Of a stretch of DNA of 64,000 bases, positions 10,965-22,929 are shown piece by piece. The DNA is from Sepiola atlantica. Its lineage: Eukaryota; Mollusca; Cephalopoda; Sepiida; Sepiolidae. Made by a program: the position numbers and the translations under genes. The first letter of the stretch is position 1. Every line of letters starts with the position of its first letter. The DNA is taken from positions 221,708,491 to 221,772,490 of the forward strand of contig OY744519.1 of the NCBI GenBank assembly GCA_963556195.1. The letters run 5' to 3'. Below the pieces are notes generated by a model. The model was not told where the DNA came from and did no database searches. It saw only the letters and a program-made list of their open reading frames with translations.

Positions 10965-13045
10965 ACACACTAATTCTGCTTGGTTTCTAATCAAGAAAAC
11001 ATTAGTAATAGCGAGTTATTTCCCTTTATTTTAGACATATTTAAATGTCGCTTAACAGACTAATTCTGCTTGGTTTCTAATCAACGAAAACATTAGTAAT
11101 ATCGAGTTATTCTCCTTCATTAAAGACATATTTTAATATCGCTTAACAGACTAAGTCTACTTGGTTTCTAATCAATCAAACATTAGTAATAGCGAGTTAT
11201 TTCCCTTCATTTTAGACATATTTTTACGTCGCTTAACAGACTAATTCTGCTTCGTTTCTAATCAAGAAAACATTAGTAATAGCGAGTTATTTTCCGTCAT
11301 TTACAGCATATTTTACCGTCGCTTAACACACTAATTCTGCTAGGTTTCTAATCAATTAAAACATGAGTAATAGCGAGTTATTTCCCTTCATTTTAGACAT
11401 ATTTTAACGTCGCTTAACAGACTAATTCTGCTTGGTTTGTAATCCAGAAAACATTAGTAATAGCGAGTTATTTCCCTTCATTTTAGACATATTTTTACGT
11501 CGCTAAACAGACTAATTATGCTTGGTTACTAATCAAGAAAACATTAGTAATAGCGAGTTATTTCCCTGCATTTTAGACATATTTTAACGTCGCCTGATAG
11601 ACTAATTCAGCTTGGTTTCTTATCAATAAAACATAAGTAATAGCGAGTTATTTCCCTTCATTTTAGACATATTTTTACGTCGATTTACAGACTTATTCTG
11701 CTGCGTGTCTAATCAATAAAACATGAGTAATAGCGAGTCATTTCCCGTCATTTTAGACATATTTTAACGTCGCTTGACACACTCATTCTGCTTGGTTTCT
11801 AATCAATGAAACATGAGTAATAGCAAGCTTTTTCCCGTCATTTTAGACATATTTTAACGTCGCTTGACAGATTAATTCTGCTTGGTTTCTAATCAATAAA
11901 ACATGAGTAATAGCGAGTTATTTCCCGACATTTTAGATATATTTTAACGTCGCTTGACAGACTAATTCTGCTTCGTTTCTAATCAAGAAAACATTAGTAA
12001 TTGCGAGTTATTTCCCTTCATTTTAAACATATTTACATGTCGCTTAACAGACTAATTCTGCTTGGTTTCTAATTAATAAAACATAAGTAATATCGAGTTA
12101 TTTCACTTCATTTAAGACATATTTTAACGTCGCTTAACAGACTAATTCTGCTTCGTTTCTAATCAAGCCAACCTGAGTAATAGCGAATTATTTCTCTTCA
12201 TTTTAGACATATTTTTAACGTCGCTTGAAAGACTAATTCTGCTTGGTTTCTAATCAATATAACATGAGTAATAGCGAGTTATTTCCCTTCATTCTAGACA
12301 TATTTTAACGTCGCTTGACACACTAATTCTGCTGGGTTTCTAATCAATAAAACATGAGTAATAGCGAGTTATTCCCTTTCATTTTTGACATATTTTTACA
12401 TCGCTTAACAGACTCATTCCGCTCGGTTTCTAATCAAGAAAACATTAGTAATAGCGAGTTATTTCCTTTCATTTTAGACATATTTTAACGTCGCTTTACA
12501 GACTGATTCTACTTCTCGTCTAATCCAGAAAACATTAGTCATAGCGAGTTATTTCCCTTCATTCTAGACATATTTTAACGTCGCTTGACATACTAATTCT
12601 GCTTGGTTTCTAATCAAGAAAACATGAGTAATAGCGAGTTATTTCCCTTTCATTTTAGACATATTTAAACGTCGCTTAACTGACTAATTCTGCTTGGTTT
12701 CTAATCAAGAAAACATTAGTAATAGCGAGTTATTTTCCTTCATTTTGGACATATTTTAACGTCGCTTGACATACTGATTCTGCTTGGTTTCTAATCTATA
12801 AAACAGTAGTAATAGAAAGTTATTTCCCGTCATTTTACACATATCCTAACGTACCTTGACCGACTAATTCTGCTCCGTTTCTAATATGAAAACATTAGTA
12901 ATAGCGAGTTATTTCCCTTCATTCTTGACATATTTTGACGTCGCTTGACAGACAAATTCTGCTTGGTTTCTAATCAATAACACATTAGTAATAGCGAGTA
13001 ATTGCCTGTCATTTTAGACATATTTTAACGTGGTTTGACAGACAA
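10965..13045. repeat. Array III block A (left copy)
   Basis: This block of about 2.08 kb recurs as block A' at about 16540-18712. Shared rare variants in the same order prove the copy: ACTAAGTCTAC at 11150 and 16727, AGCAAGCTTTTTCCC, AATCAAGCCAACCTG at 12161 and 17829, and ATATCCTAACGTACC at 12841 and 18509. The offset is 5577 bp in the left part and 5668 bp in the right part. The step of 91 bp corresponds to one extra unit in A'. Confidence 0.85.
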
Positions 13046-14490
13046 ATTCTGCTTCGTTCCTAATCAAGAAAACCTTAGTAATAGCGAGTATTTCCCTTCA
13101 TTTTAGACATATTTTAACGTCGCTTGACACACTAAGAAAGCTTGGTTTCTAATCAAGAAAACATTAGTAATAGCGAGTTATTTCGTGGACTTTTAGACAT
13201 ATTTGAACGTCGCTTGACAGACTTATTCTTCCTAGTTTCTAATCAAGAAAACATTCGTAAAAGCGAGTTATTTCCCTTCATTTTAGACATATATTTACGT
13301 CGCTTAACAGACTAATTCTGCTTGGTATCTGATCAATAAAACATGAGTAATAGCGAGTGATTTCCCTTAATTTTAAATACATTTTAACGTCGCTTAACAC
13401 ACTCATTCTGCTTGGTTTCTAATCAATAAAACATGAGTAATACCGAGTTATTTCCCGTCAGTTTGGACAAATTTTAACATCGCTTGACCAATTAATTCTA
13501 CTTTGTTTCTAATCAATAAAACATGAGCAATAGTGAGTTATTTCCTATCATGTTCAACATATTTTAACGTCGCTTGACACACTAATTCTGCTTGGTTTAT
13601 TGTCAAATAAAACATTAGTAATAGCGAGTTATTTCCCGTCATTTTAGACATGTTTTACGTCGCTTAACTGACAAATTCTGCTTGGTGTCTAAACAAGAAA
13701 ACATTTGTAATAGCGAGTTATTTCCTGTCATTTTAGCCCTATTTTAACGTCGCTTTACCAGTTAATTCTGCTTGGTTTCTAATCAAGACAACATGAGTAA
13801 GAGCGAGTTATTTCCCTTCATTTTAGACATATTTTTACGTCGCTTAACATACTAATTCTGCTTGGTTTCTAATCAAGAAAACATCAGTAGTAGCGAGTTA
13901 TTTTCTTTTATTTTAGACATATTTTACGTCGCTTTACAGACTAATTCTACTTCTCGTCTAATCAAGAAAACATTAGTCATAGCGAGTTATTTCCTATCAT
14001 TTTAGACATATTTTAACGTCGCTTGACACACTAATTCTGCTTGGTTTCTAATCAAGAAAACATTAGTAATAGCGAGTTATTTCCCGTCATTTTAGACATA
14101 TTTTAACGTCGCTTGACATACTAATTTTGCTTGGTTTCTAATCAATAAAACATTAGTAATAGCGAGTTATTTCCCTTCATTTTAGACATATTTTTACGTC
14201 GCTTGACAAACTAATTCTGCTTCGTTTCTAATCCAGAACACTTTAGTAATAGCGAGTTATTTCCTTTCATTTTAGACATATTTAAACGTCGCTTTACAGA
14301 CTAATTCTACTTAATTTCTTAGCAAGAAAACATAAGTAATAGCGAGTTGTTTCTCTTCATTTTAGACATATTTTAACTGCGATTAACATACTAATTCTGC
14401 TTGGTTTCTAATCGAGAAAACATTAGTAGTAGCGAGTTATTTCCCTTTATTTAAGACATATTTTAACGTCGCTTAACAGACTAATTCTGC
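13035..14490. repeat. Array III block B (left copy)
   Basis: This block of about 1.45 kb is repeated at about 14741-16196 with an offset of 1706 bp. Landmarks in the same order include CACTAAGAAAGCTTGG (13130 and 14836), TTTCGTGGACTTTTAGACAT, CCTATCATGTTCAACATA, GGTTTATTGTCAAATAAAAC and AACTGCGATTAACATAC. The copies are nearly identical, so this duplication looks younger than A/A'. Confidence 0.87.
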
Positions 14491-14740
14491 TTCGTGTCTA
14501 ATCAAGAAAAATTAGTAATAGCGAGTTGTTTCCTATCATTGTAGACATATTTTTACGTCGCTTAACAGACTTATTCTGAATGATTTCTACTCAAGAAAAC
14601 ATTAGTAATAGCGAGTTATTTCCCTTCATTTTAGACATATTTTTACGTCGCTTGACAAACTAATTCTGCTTGGTTTCTAATCAAGAAAACATGAGTAATA
14701 GCGAGTATTTCCCTTCATTTTAGACATATTTTAACGTCGC

Positions 14741-16196
14741 TTGACAGACAAATTCTGCTTCGTTTCTAATCCAGAAAACATTAGTAATAGCGAGTATTTC
14801 CCTTCATTTTAGACATATTTTAACGTCGCTTGACACACTAAGAAAGCTTGGTTTCTAATCAAGAAAACATTAGTAATAGCGAGTTATTTCGTGGACTTTT
14901 AGACATATTTGAACGTCGCTTGACAGACTTATTCTTCCTAGTTTCTAATCAAGAAAACATTCGTAAAAGCGAGTTATTTCCCTTCATTTTAGACATATAT
15001 TTACGTCGCTTAACAGACTAATTCTGCTTGGTATCTAATCAATAAAACATGAGTAATAGCGAGTGATTTCCCTTAATTTTAAATACATTTTAACGTCGCT
15101 TAACACACTCATTCTGCTTGGTTTCTAATCAATAAAACATGAGTAATACCGAGTTATTTCCCGTCAGTTTGGACAAATTTTAACATCGCTTGACCAATTA
15201 ATTCTACTTTGTTTCTAATCAATAAAACATGAGCAATAGTGAGTTATTTCCTATCATGTTCAACATATTTTAACGTCGCTTGACACACTAATTCTGCTTG
15301 GTTTATTGTCAAATAAAACATTAGTAATAGCGAGTTATTTCCCGTCATTTTAGACATGTTTTACGTCGCTTAACTGACAAATTCTGCTTGGTGTCTAAAC
15401 AAGAAAACATTTGTAATAGCGAGTTATTTCCTGTCATTTTAGCCCTATTTTAACGTCGCTTTACAAGTTAATTCTGCTTGGTTTCTAATCAAGACAACAT
15501 GAGTAAGAGCGAATTATTTCCCTTCATTTTAGACATATTTTTACGTCGCTTAACATACTAATTCTGCTTGGTTTCTAATCAAGAAAACATCAGTAGTAGC
15601 GAGTTATTTTCTTTTATTTTAGACATATTTTACGTCGCTTTACAGACTACTTCTACTTCTCGTCTAATCAAGAAAACATTAGTCATAGCGAGTTATTTCC
15701 TATCATTTTAGACATATTTTAACGTCGCTTGACACACTAATTCTGCTTGGTTTCTAATCAAGAAAACATTAGTAATAGCGAGTTATTTCCCGTCATTTTA
15801 GACATATTTTAACGTCGCTTGACATACTAATTTTGCTTGGTTTCTAATCAATAAAACATTAGTAATAGCGAGTTATTTCCCTTCATTTTAGACATATTTT
15901 TACGTCGCTTGACAAACTAATTCTGCTTCGTTTCTAATCCAGAACACTTTAGTAATAGCGAGTTATTTCCTTTCATTTTAGACATATTTAAACGTCGCTT
16001 TACAGACTAATTCTACTTAATTTCTTAGCAAGAAAACATAAGTAATAGCGAGTTGTTTCTCTTCATTTTAGACATATTTTAACTGCGATTAACATACTAA
16101 TTCTGCTTGGTTTCTAATCAAGAAAACATTAGTAGTAGCGAGTTATTTCCCTTTATTTAAGACATATTTTAACGTCGCTTAACAGACTAATTCTGC
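14741..16196. repeat. Array III block B' (right copy)
   Basis: This is the second copy of block B, separated from it by about 250 bp of 90-bp units. The copies differ at scattered bases, for example GTATCTGATCAAT at 13325 versus GTATCTAATCAAT here. Identity stops near 16196, where the sequence switches to a copy of part of block A. Confidence 0.85.
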
Positions 16197-16535
16197 TTGG
16201 TTTCTAATCAATATAACATGAGTAATAGCGAGTTATTTCCCTTCATTCTAGACATATTTTAACGTCGCTTGACACACTAATTCTGCTTGGTTTCTAATCA
16301 ATAAAACATGAGTAATAGCGAGTTATTTCCCTTCATTTTAGACATATTTTTACATCGCTAAACAGACTAATTAAGCTCGGTTTCTAATCAAGAAAACATT
16401 AGTAATAGCGAGTTATTTCCTTTCATTTTAGACATATTTTAACGTCGCTTTACAGACTAATTCTTCTTCTCGTCTAATCAAGAAAACATTAGTCATAGCG
16501 AGTTATTTCCCTTTATTTTAGACATATTTAAATGT
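16197..16535. repeat. Array III partial block, third copy of part of A
   Basis: About 300 bp from TTTCTAATCAATATAACATG onward repeats the variant order seen at about 12245-12545 and again at about 17915-18215. The order is the ATATAACATGAG unit, then the TTTTACATCGC unit, then the unit with TTCTCGTCTAATC. It sits between B' and A' and shows that block A material has been copied at least three times. Confidence 0.75.
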
Positions 16536-16539
16536 CGCT

Positions 16540-18712
16540 TAACACACTAATTCTGCTTGGTTTCTAATCAAGAAAACATTAGTAATAGCGAGTTATTTCC
16601 CTTTATTTTAGACATATTTAAATGTCGCTTAACAGACTAATTCTGCTTGGTTTCTAATCAACGAAAACATTAGTAATATCGAGTTATTCTCCTTCATTAA
16701 AGACATATTTTAATATCGCTTAACAGACTAAGTCTACTTGGTTTCTAATCAATCAAACATTAGTAATAGCGAGTTATTTCCCTTCATTTTAGACATATTT
16801 TTACGTCGCTTAACAGACTAATTCTGCTTCGTTTCTAATCAAGAAAACATTAGTAATAGCGAGTTATTTTCCGTCATTTACAGCATATTTTACCGTCGCT
16901 TAACACACTAATTCTGCTAGGTTTCTAATCAATTAAAACATGAGTAATAGCGAGTTATTTCCCTTCATTTTAGACATATTTTAACGTCGCTTAACAGACT
17001 AATTCTGCTTGGTTTGTAATCCAGAAAACATTAGTAATAGCGAGTTATTTCCCTTCATTTTAGACATATTTTTACGTCGCTAAACAGACTAATTATGCTT
17101 GGTTACTAATCAAGAAAACATTAGTAATAGCGAGTTATTTCCCTGCATTTTAGACATATTTTAACGTCGCCTGATAGACTAATTCAGCTTGGTTTCTTAT
17201 CAATAAAACATAAGTAATAGCGAGTTATTTCCCTTCATTTTAGACATATTTTTACGTCGATTTACAGACTTATTCTGCTGCGTGTCTAATCAATAAAACA
17301 TGAGTAATAGCGAGTCATTTCCCGTCATTTTAGACATATTTTAACGTCGCTTGACACACTCATTCTGCTTGGTTTCTAATCAATGAAACATGAGTAATAG
17401 CAAGCTTTTTCCCGTCATTTTAGACATATTTTAACGTCGCTTGACAGATTAATTCTGCTTGGTTTCTAATCAATAAAACATGAGTAATAGCGAGTTATTT
17501 CCCGACATTTTAGATATATTTTAACGTCGCTTGACAGACTAATTCTGCTTCGTTTCTAATCAAGAAAACATTAGTAATTGCGAGTTATTTCCCTTCATTT
17601 TAAACATATTTACATGTCGCTTAACAGACTAATTCTGCTTGGTTTCTAATTAATAAAACATAAGTAATATCGAGTTATTTCACTTCATTTAAGACATATT
17701 TTAACGTCGCTTAACACACTAATTCTGCTTGGTTTCTAATCAAGAAATCGTTAGTAAATAGCGAGTTATTTCCCTTCATTTTAGACATATTTTAACGTCG
17801 CTTAACAGACTAAGCATGCTTCGTTTCTAATCAAGCCAACCTGAGTAATAGCGAATTATTTCTCTTCATTTTAGACATATTTTTAACGTCGCTTGAAAGA
17901 CTAATTCTGCTTGGTTTCTAATCAATATAACATGAGTAATAGCGAGTTATTTCCCTTCATTCTAGACATATTTTAACGTCGCTTGACACACTAATTCTGC
18001 TGGGTTTCTAATCAATAAAACATGAGTAATAGCGAGTTATTCCCCTTCATTTTTGACATATTTTTACATCGCTTAACAGACTCATTCCGCTCGGTTTCTA
18101 ATCAAGAAAACATTAGTAATAGCGAGTTATTTCCTTTCATTTTAGACATATTTTAACGTCGCTTTACAGACTGATTCTACTTCTCGTCTAATCCAGAAAA
18201 CATTAGTCATAGCGAGTTATTTCCCTTCATTCTAGACATATTTTAACGTCGCTTGACATACTAATTCTGCTTGGTTTCTAATCAAGAAAACATGAGTAAT
18301 AGCGAGTTATTTCCCTTTCATTTTAGACATATTTAAACGTCGCTTAACTGACTAATTCTGCTTGGTTTCTAATCAAGAAAACATTAGTAATAGCGAGTTA
18401 TTTTCCTTCATTTTGGACATATTTTAACGTCGCTTGACATACTGATTCTGCTTGGTTTCTAATCTATAAAACAGTAGTAATAGAAAGTTATTTCCCGTCA
18501 TTTTACACATATCCTAACGTACCTTGACCGACTAATTCTGCTCCGTTTCTAATATGAAAACATTAGTAATAGCGAGTTATTTCCCTTCATTCTTGACATA
18601 TTTTGACGTCACTTGACAGACAAATTCTGCTTGGTTTCTAATCAATAACACATTAGTAATAGCGAGTAATTGCCTGTCATTTCAGACATATTTTAACGTG
18701 GCTTGACAGACT
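16540..18712. repeat. Array III block A' (right copy)
   Basis: This is the second copy of block A. It has one additional 90-bp unit at about 17733-17823, marked by AAGAAATCGTTAGTAAATAG and ACTAAGCATGCT, which is absent from block A. Otherwise the order of variant units matches 10965-13045. Divergence resumes near 18712. Confidence 0.83.
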
Positions 18713-19518
18713 AATTTTGCTTCGTTTCTAATCAATAAAACATTAGTAATAGCGAGTAATTTCCCTTTATTCTAGAAATATATTAACGTCGCTTTACAGA
18801 CCAATTATACTTGGTTTCTTATTAAGAACACATTAGTAATAGCGAGTTATTAGTATTCATTTTAGACATATTTTAACTGCGCTTTACATACTAATTCCGC
18901 TTGGTTTCTAATCAAGAAAACATTTGTAGTAGAGAGTTATTTCGCTGTATTTTAGACATATTTAAACGTCGCTTAACAAACTAATTCTGAATGGTTTCTA
19001 CTCAAGAAAACATTAGTAATAGCCAGTAATTTCCCTTCATTTTAAACATATTTCAACGTCGCTTTACACACTCATTCTGCTTGGTTTCTAATCAAGAAAA
19101 CATGAGTAAACCCGAGTTATTTCTCTTCATTTTAGACATATTTTAACGTCGCTTAACAGACTAATTCTGCTTGGTTTCTAATCAAGAAAACATTAGTAAT
19201 AGCGAGTATTTCCCTTTATTTTAGACATATTGTAACGTCGCTTAACAGACTAATTCTGCTTCGTTTCTAATCAAGAAAACATTAGCAATAGTGAGTTATT
19301 TCCCTTCATTTTAAACATATTTTTGACGTCGCTTAACAGACTAATTCTGCTTGGTTTCTAATCAAGAAAACATTAGTAATAGCGAGTTATTTCCCTTCAT
19401 TTTAGACATATTTTAACGTCGCTTAACAGACATATCTGCTTGGTTTCTAAACAAGATAACATAAGTAATATCGAGTTATTTTCCTTCATTTTATAAATAT
19501 TTTAACGTCGCTTAACAG

Positions 19519-19640
19519 CCGAAACTTTGCAGTCGCGGATAAGCATTTTCTACTGAAGTACCAAGTTTCAGAAGTGCAGATCTTGTACTGCTGAAGATAT
19601 GTCGATATAAACTGAATACGCAAAACATCAACAAAATTTA
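19519..19640. repeat. Edge unit of Array IV at the Array III junction
   Basis: The first unit begins mid-repeat at CCGAAACTTTGCAG. It lacks four bases of the usual GCAGACAGTCGCGG, reading GCAGTCGCGG, and has several private differences (GATAAGCATTTTC, GCAGATCTTG, CTGCTGAAGATATG, TCGATATAAACTG). The following units carry TTAGCGACATTTAAAGTGG in place of TTAGCGCGTTTTAAAGTTG. This is the expected decay of array-edge units that escape homogenisation. Confidence 0.8.
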
Positions 19641-21107
19641 GCGACATTTAAAGTGGATATCGCTTTGGTTTATAACTTCCACATTTATTCGAATTGTGCA
19701 ACGAAACTTTGCAGACAGTCGCGGAAAGGCATTTTCTACTGAAGTACTAAGTTTCAGAAGTTCAGCTTTTGCACTGCGGGAGATATGTCGGTACAAACAA
19801 AATACGAAAAACATCCACAAAAGTAAGCGCGTTTTAAAGTTGATATCGCTTTTGTGTATAACTTCCACATGTATTCGAATTGTGCAACGAAACTTTGCAG
19901 ACAGTCGCGGATAGGCCTTTTCTACTGAAGTACCAAGACTCAGAAGTGCAGCTCTTGTACTGCCGGAGATATGTCGATACAAACTGAATACGCAAAACAT
20001 CAACAAAATTCAGCGACATTTAAAGTGGATATCGCTTTTGTTTATAACTTCCACATTTATTCGAATTGTGCAACAAAACTTTGCAGACAGTCGCGGATAG
20101 GCATTTTCTAAGAAAGTACCAAGATTCATAAGTGCAGCTTTTGTACTGCCGGAGATATGTCGATACAAACTGAATACGAAAAACATCAACAAAATTTAGC
20201 GCGTTTTAAAGTTGATATTGCTTTTGTTTATAACTTCCACATTTATTCGAGCTGTGCCACGAAACTTTGCAGACAGTTGCGGAGACACATTGTCTACTTA
20301 AGTAGCAAGTTTGAGAAGTGCAGATCTTGTACTTCCGGAGATATGTCGATACAAACATAATACGCAAAGCATCAACAAAATTTAGCGCGATTTAAAATGG
20401 ATATCGCTTTTGTTTATAACTTCCACATTTATTCGAATTGTGCCACGAAACTTTGCAAGCAGTCGCGGAGACACATTGTCTACTTAACTACCAAGTCTCA
20501 GAAGTGCAGCTCTTGTACTGCCGGAGATATGTCGATACAAACTGAATACGCAAAACATCAACAAAATTTAGCGCGTTTTAAAGTTGATATCGCTTTTGTT
20601 TATAACTTCCACATTTATTCGAATTGTGCAACGAAACTTTGCAGACAGTCACGGAGAGACATGTTCTACTGAAGTACCAAGTTTCAGAAGTGCAGCTCTT
20701 GTACTGCCGGAGATATGTCGATACAAACTGAATACGCAAAACATCAACAAAATTTAGCGCGTTTTAAAGTTGATATCGCTTTTGTTTATAACTTCCACAT
20801 TTATTCGAATTGTGCAACGAAACTTTGCAGACAGTCGCAGATAGGCCTTTTCTACTGAAGTACTAAGTTTCAGAATTGCAGCTCTTGTACTGCCGGAGAT
20901 ATGTCGATACAAACTGAATACGCAAAACATCAACAAAATTTAGCGCGTTTTAAAGTTGATATCGCTTTTGTTTATAACTTCCACATTTATTCGAATTGTG
21001 CAACGAAACTTTGCAGAGAGTCGCGGAGAGACATGTTCTACTGAAGAACAAAGTTTCAGAAGTGCAGCTCTCGTACTGCCGGAGATATGTCGATACAAAC
21101 TGAATAC
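19620..21107. repeat. 8-unit higher-order repeat, copy 1 (1488 bp)
   Basis: Eight consecutive 186-bp units are followed immediately by a near-identical set of eight, offset exactly 1488 bp. Rare features recur in order: TTAGCGACATTTAAAGTGG, the TACAAACAAAATACG unit with ATCCACAAAAGTAAGC, TTCTAAGAAAGTACC, ATTCGAGCTGTGCCACG and GACACATTGTCTACTTAA. I spotted only a handful of substitutions between copies, so the duplication is recent even though it sits at the array edge. Confidence 0.93.
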
Positions 21108-22595
21108 GCAAAACATCAACAAAATTTAGCGACATTTAAAGTGGATATCGCTTTGGTTTATAACTTCCACATTTATTCGAATTGTGCAACGAAACTTTGC
21201 AGACAGTCGCGGAAAGGCATTTTCTACTGAAGTACTAAGTTTCAGAAGTTCAGCTTTTGCACTGCGGGAGATATGTCGGTACAAACAAAATACGAAAAAC
21301 ATCCACAAAAGTAAGCGCGTTTTAAAGTTGATATCGCTTTTGTGTATAACTTCCACATGTATTCGAATTGTGCAACGAAACTTTGCAGACAGTCGCGGAT
21401 AGGCCTTTTCTACTGAAGTACCAAGACTCAGAAGTGCAGCTCTTGTACTGCCGGAGATATGTCGATACAAACTGAATACGCAAAACATCAACAAAATTCA
21501 GCGACATTTAAAGTGGATATCGCTTTTGTTTATAACTTCCACATTTATTCGAATTGTGCAACAAAACTTTGCAGACAGTCGCGGATAGGCATTTTCTAAG
21601 AAAGTACCAAGATTCATAAGTGCAGCTTTTGTACTGCCGGAGATATGTCGATACAAACTGAATACGAAAAACATCAACAAAATTTAGCGCGTTTTAAAGT
21701 TGATATCGCTTTTGTTTATAACTTCCACATTTATTCGAGCTGTGCCACGAAACTTTGCAAACAGTTGCGGAGACACATTGTCTACTTAAGTAGCAAGTTT
21801 GAGAAGTGCAGATCTTGTACTTCCGGAGATATGTCGATACAAACATAATACGCAAAGCATCAACAAAATTTAGCGCGATTTAAAATGGATATCGCTTTTG
21901 TTTATAACTTCCACATTTATTCGAATTGTGCCACGAAACTTTGCAAGCAGTCGCGGAGACACATTGTCTACTTAAGTACCAAGTCTCAGAAGTGCAGCTC
22001 TTGTACTGCCGGAGATATGTCGATACAAACTGAATACGCAAAACATCAACAAAATTTAGCGCGTTTTAAAGTTGATATCGCTTTTGTTTATAACTTCCAC
22101 ATGTATTCGAATTGTGCAACGAAACTTTGCAGACAGTCACGGAGAGACATGTTCTACTGAAGTACCAAGTTTGAGAAGTGCAGCTCTTGTACTGCCGGAG
22201 ATATGTCGATACAAACTGAATACGCAAAACATCAACAAAATTTAGCGCGTTTTAAAGTTGATATCGCTTTTGTTTATAACTTCCACATTTATTCGAATTG
22301 TGCAACGAAACTTTGCAGACAGTCGCAGATAGGCCTTTTCTACTGAAGTACTAAGTTTCAGAATTGCAGCTCTTGTACTGCCGGAGATATGTCGATACAA
22401 ACTGAATACGCAAAACATCAACAAAATTTAGCGCGTTTTAAAGTTGATATCGCTTTTGTTTATAACTTCCACATTTATTCGAATTGTGCAACGAAACTTT
22501 GCAGAGAGTCGCGGAGAGACATGTTCTACTGAAGAACAAAGTTTCAGAAGTGTTGCTCTTGTACTGCCGGAGATATGTCGATACAAACTGAATAC
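21108..22595. repeat. 8-unit higher-order repeat, copy 2 (1488 bp)
   Basis: This is the second copy of the 8-unit block. Differences from copy 1 include GCAAACAGTTGCGG for GCAGACAGTTGCGG, ACTTAAGTACC for ACTTAACTACC, ACATGTATTCG for ACATTTATTCG, and AAGTTTGAGAAG for AAGTTTCAGAAG. After it, ordinary 186-bp units continue. Confidence 0.93.
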
Positions 22596-22929
22596 GCAAA
22601 ACATCAACAAAATTTAGCGCGTTTTAAAGTTGATATCGCTTTTGTTTATAACTTCCACATTTATTCGAATTGTGCAACGAAACTTTGCAGACAGTCGCGG
22701 AGACACATGTTCTACTGAAGTACCAAGTTTCAGAAGTGCAGCTCTTGTACTGCCGGAGATATGTCGATACAAACTGAATACGCAAAACATCAACAAAATT
22801 TAGCGCGTTTTAAAGTTGATATCGCTTTTGTTTATAACTTCCACATTTATTCGAATTGTGCAACGAAACTTTGCAGACAGTCATGGATAGGCCTTTTCTA
22901 CTGAAGTATTAAGTATCAGAAGTGCAGCT

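Larger units (their letters stand above)
10785..19518. repeat. Array III: 90-bp satellite, about 97 units
   Basis: The unit reads TTCTAATCAAGAAAACATTA, GTAATAGCGAGTTATTTCCC, TTCATTTTAGACATATTTTA, ACGTCGCTTAACAGACTAAT, TCTGCTTGGT. The period of 90 is clear from CTTGGTT at 11431 and 11521. Common variants include GAAAACATTAG versus TAAAACATGAG and CTTAACAG versus CTTGACAC. Although 90 is a multiple of three, stops in every frame prevent long open frames. The left junction with Array II lies near 10784 (GCTGCAACAAATG, then TCAGACTAATTCTG). The right junction with Array IV is at about 19518 (CGTCGCTTAACAG, then CCGAAACTTTGCAG). Internally it contains large duplicated blocks, listed separately. 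Confidence 0.96.

Noticed and set aside
2690..19518. Telomeric or subtelomeric repeats (TTAGG or TTAGGG)
   Set aside because: No runs of either motif were seen. Only isolated chance matches would be expected.
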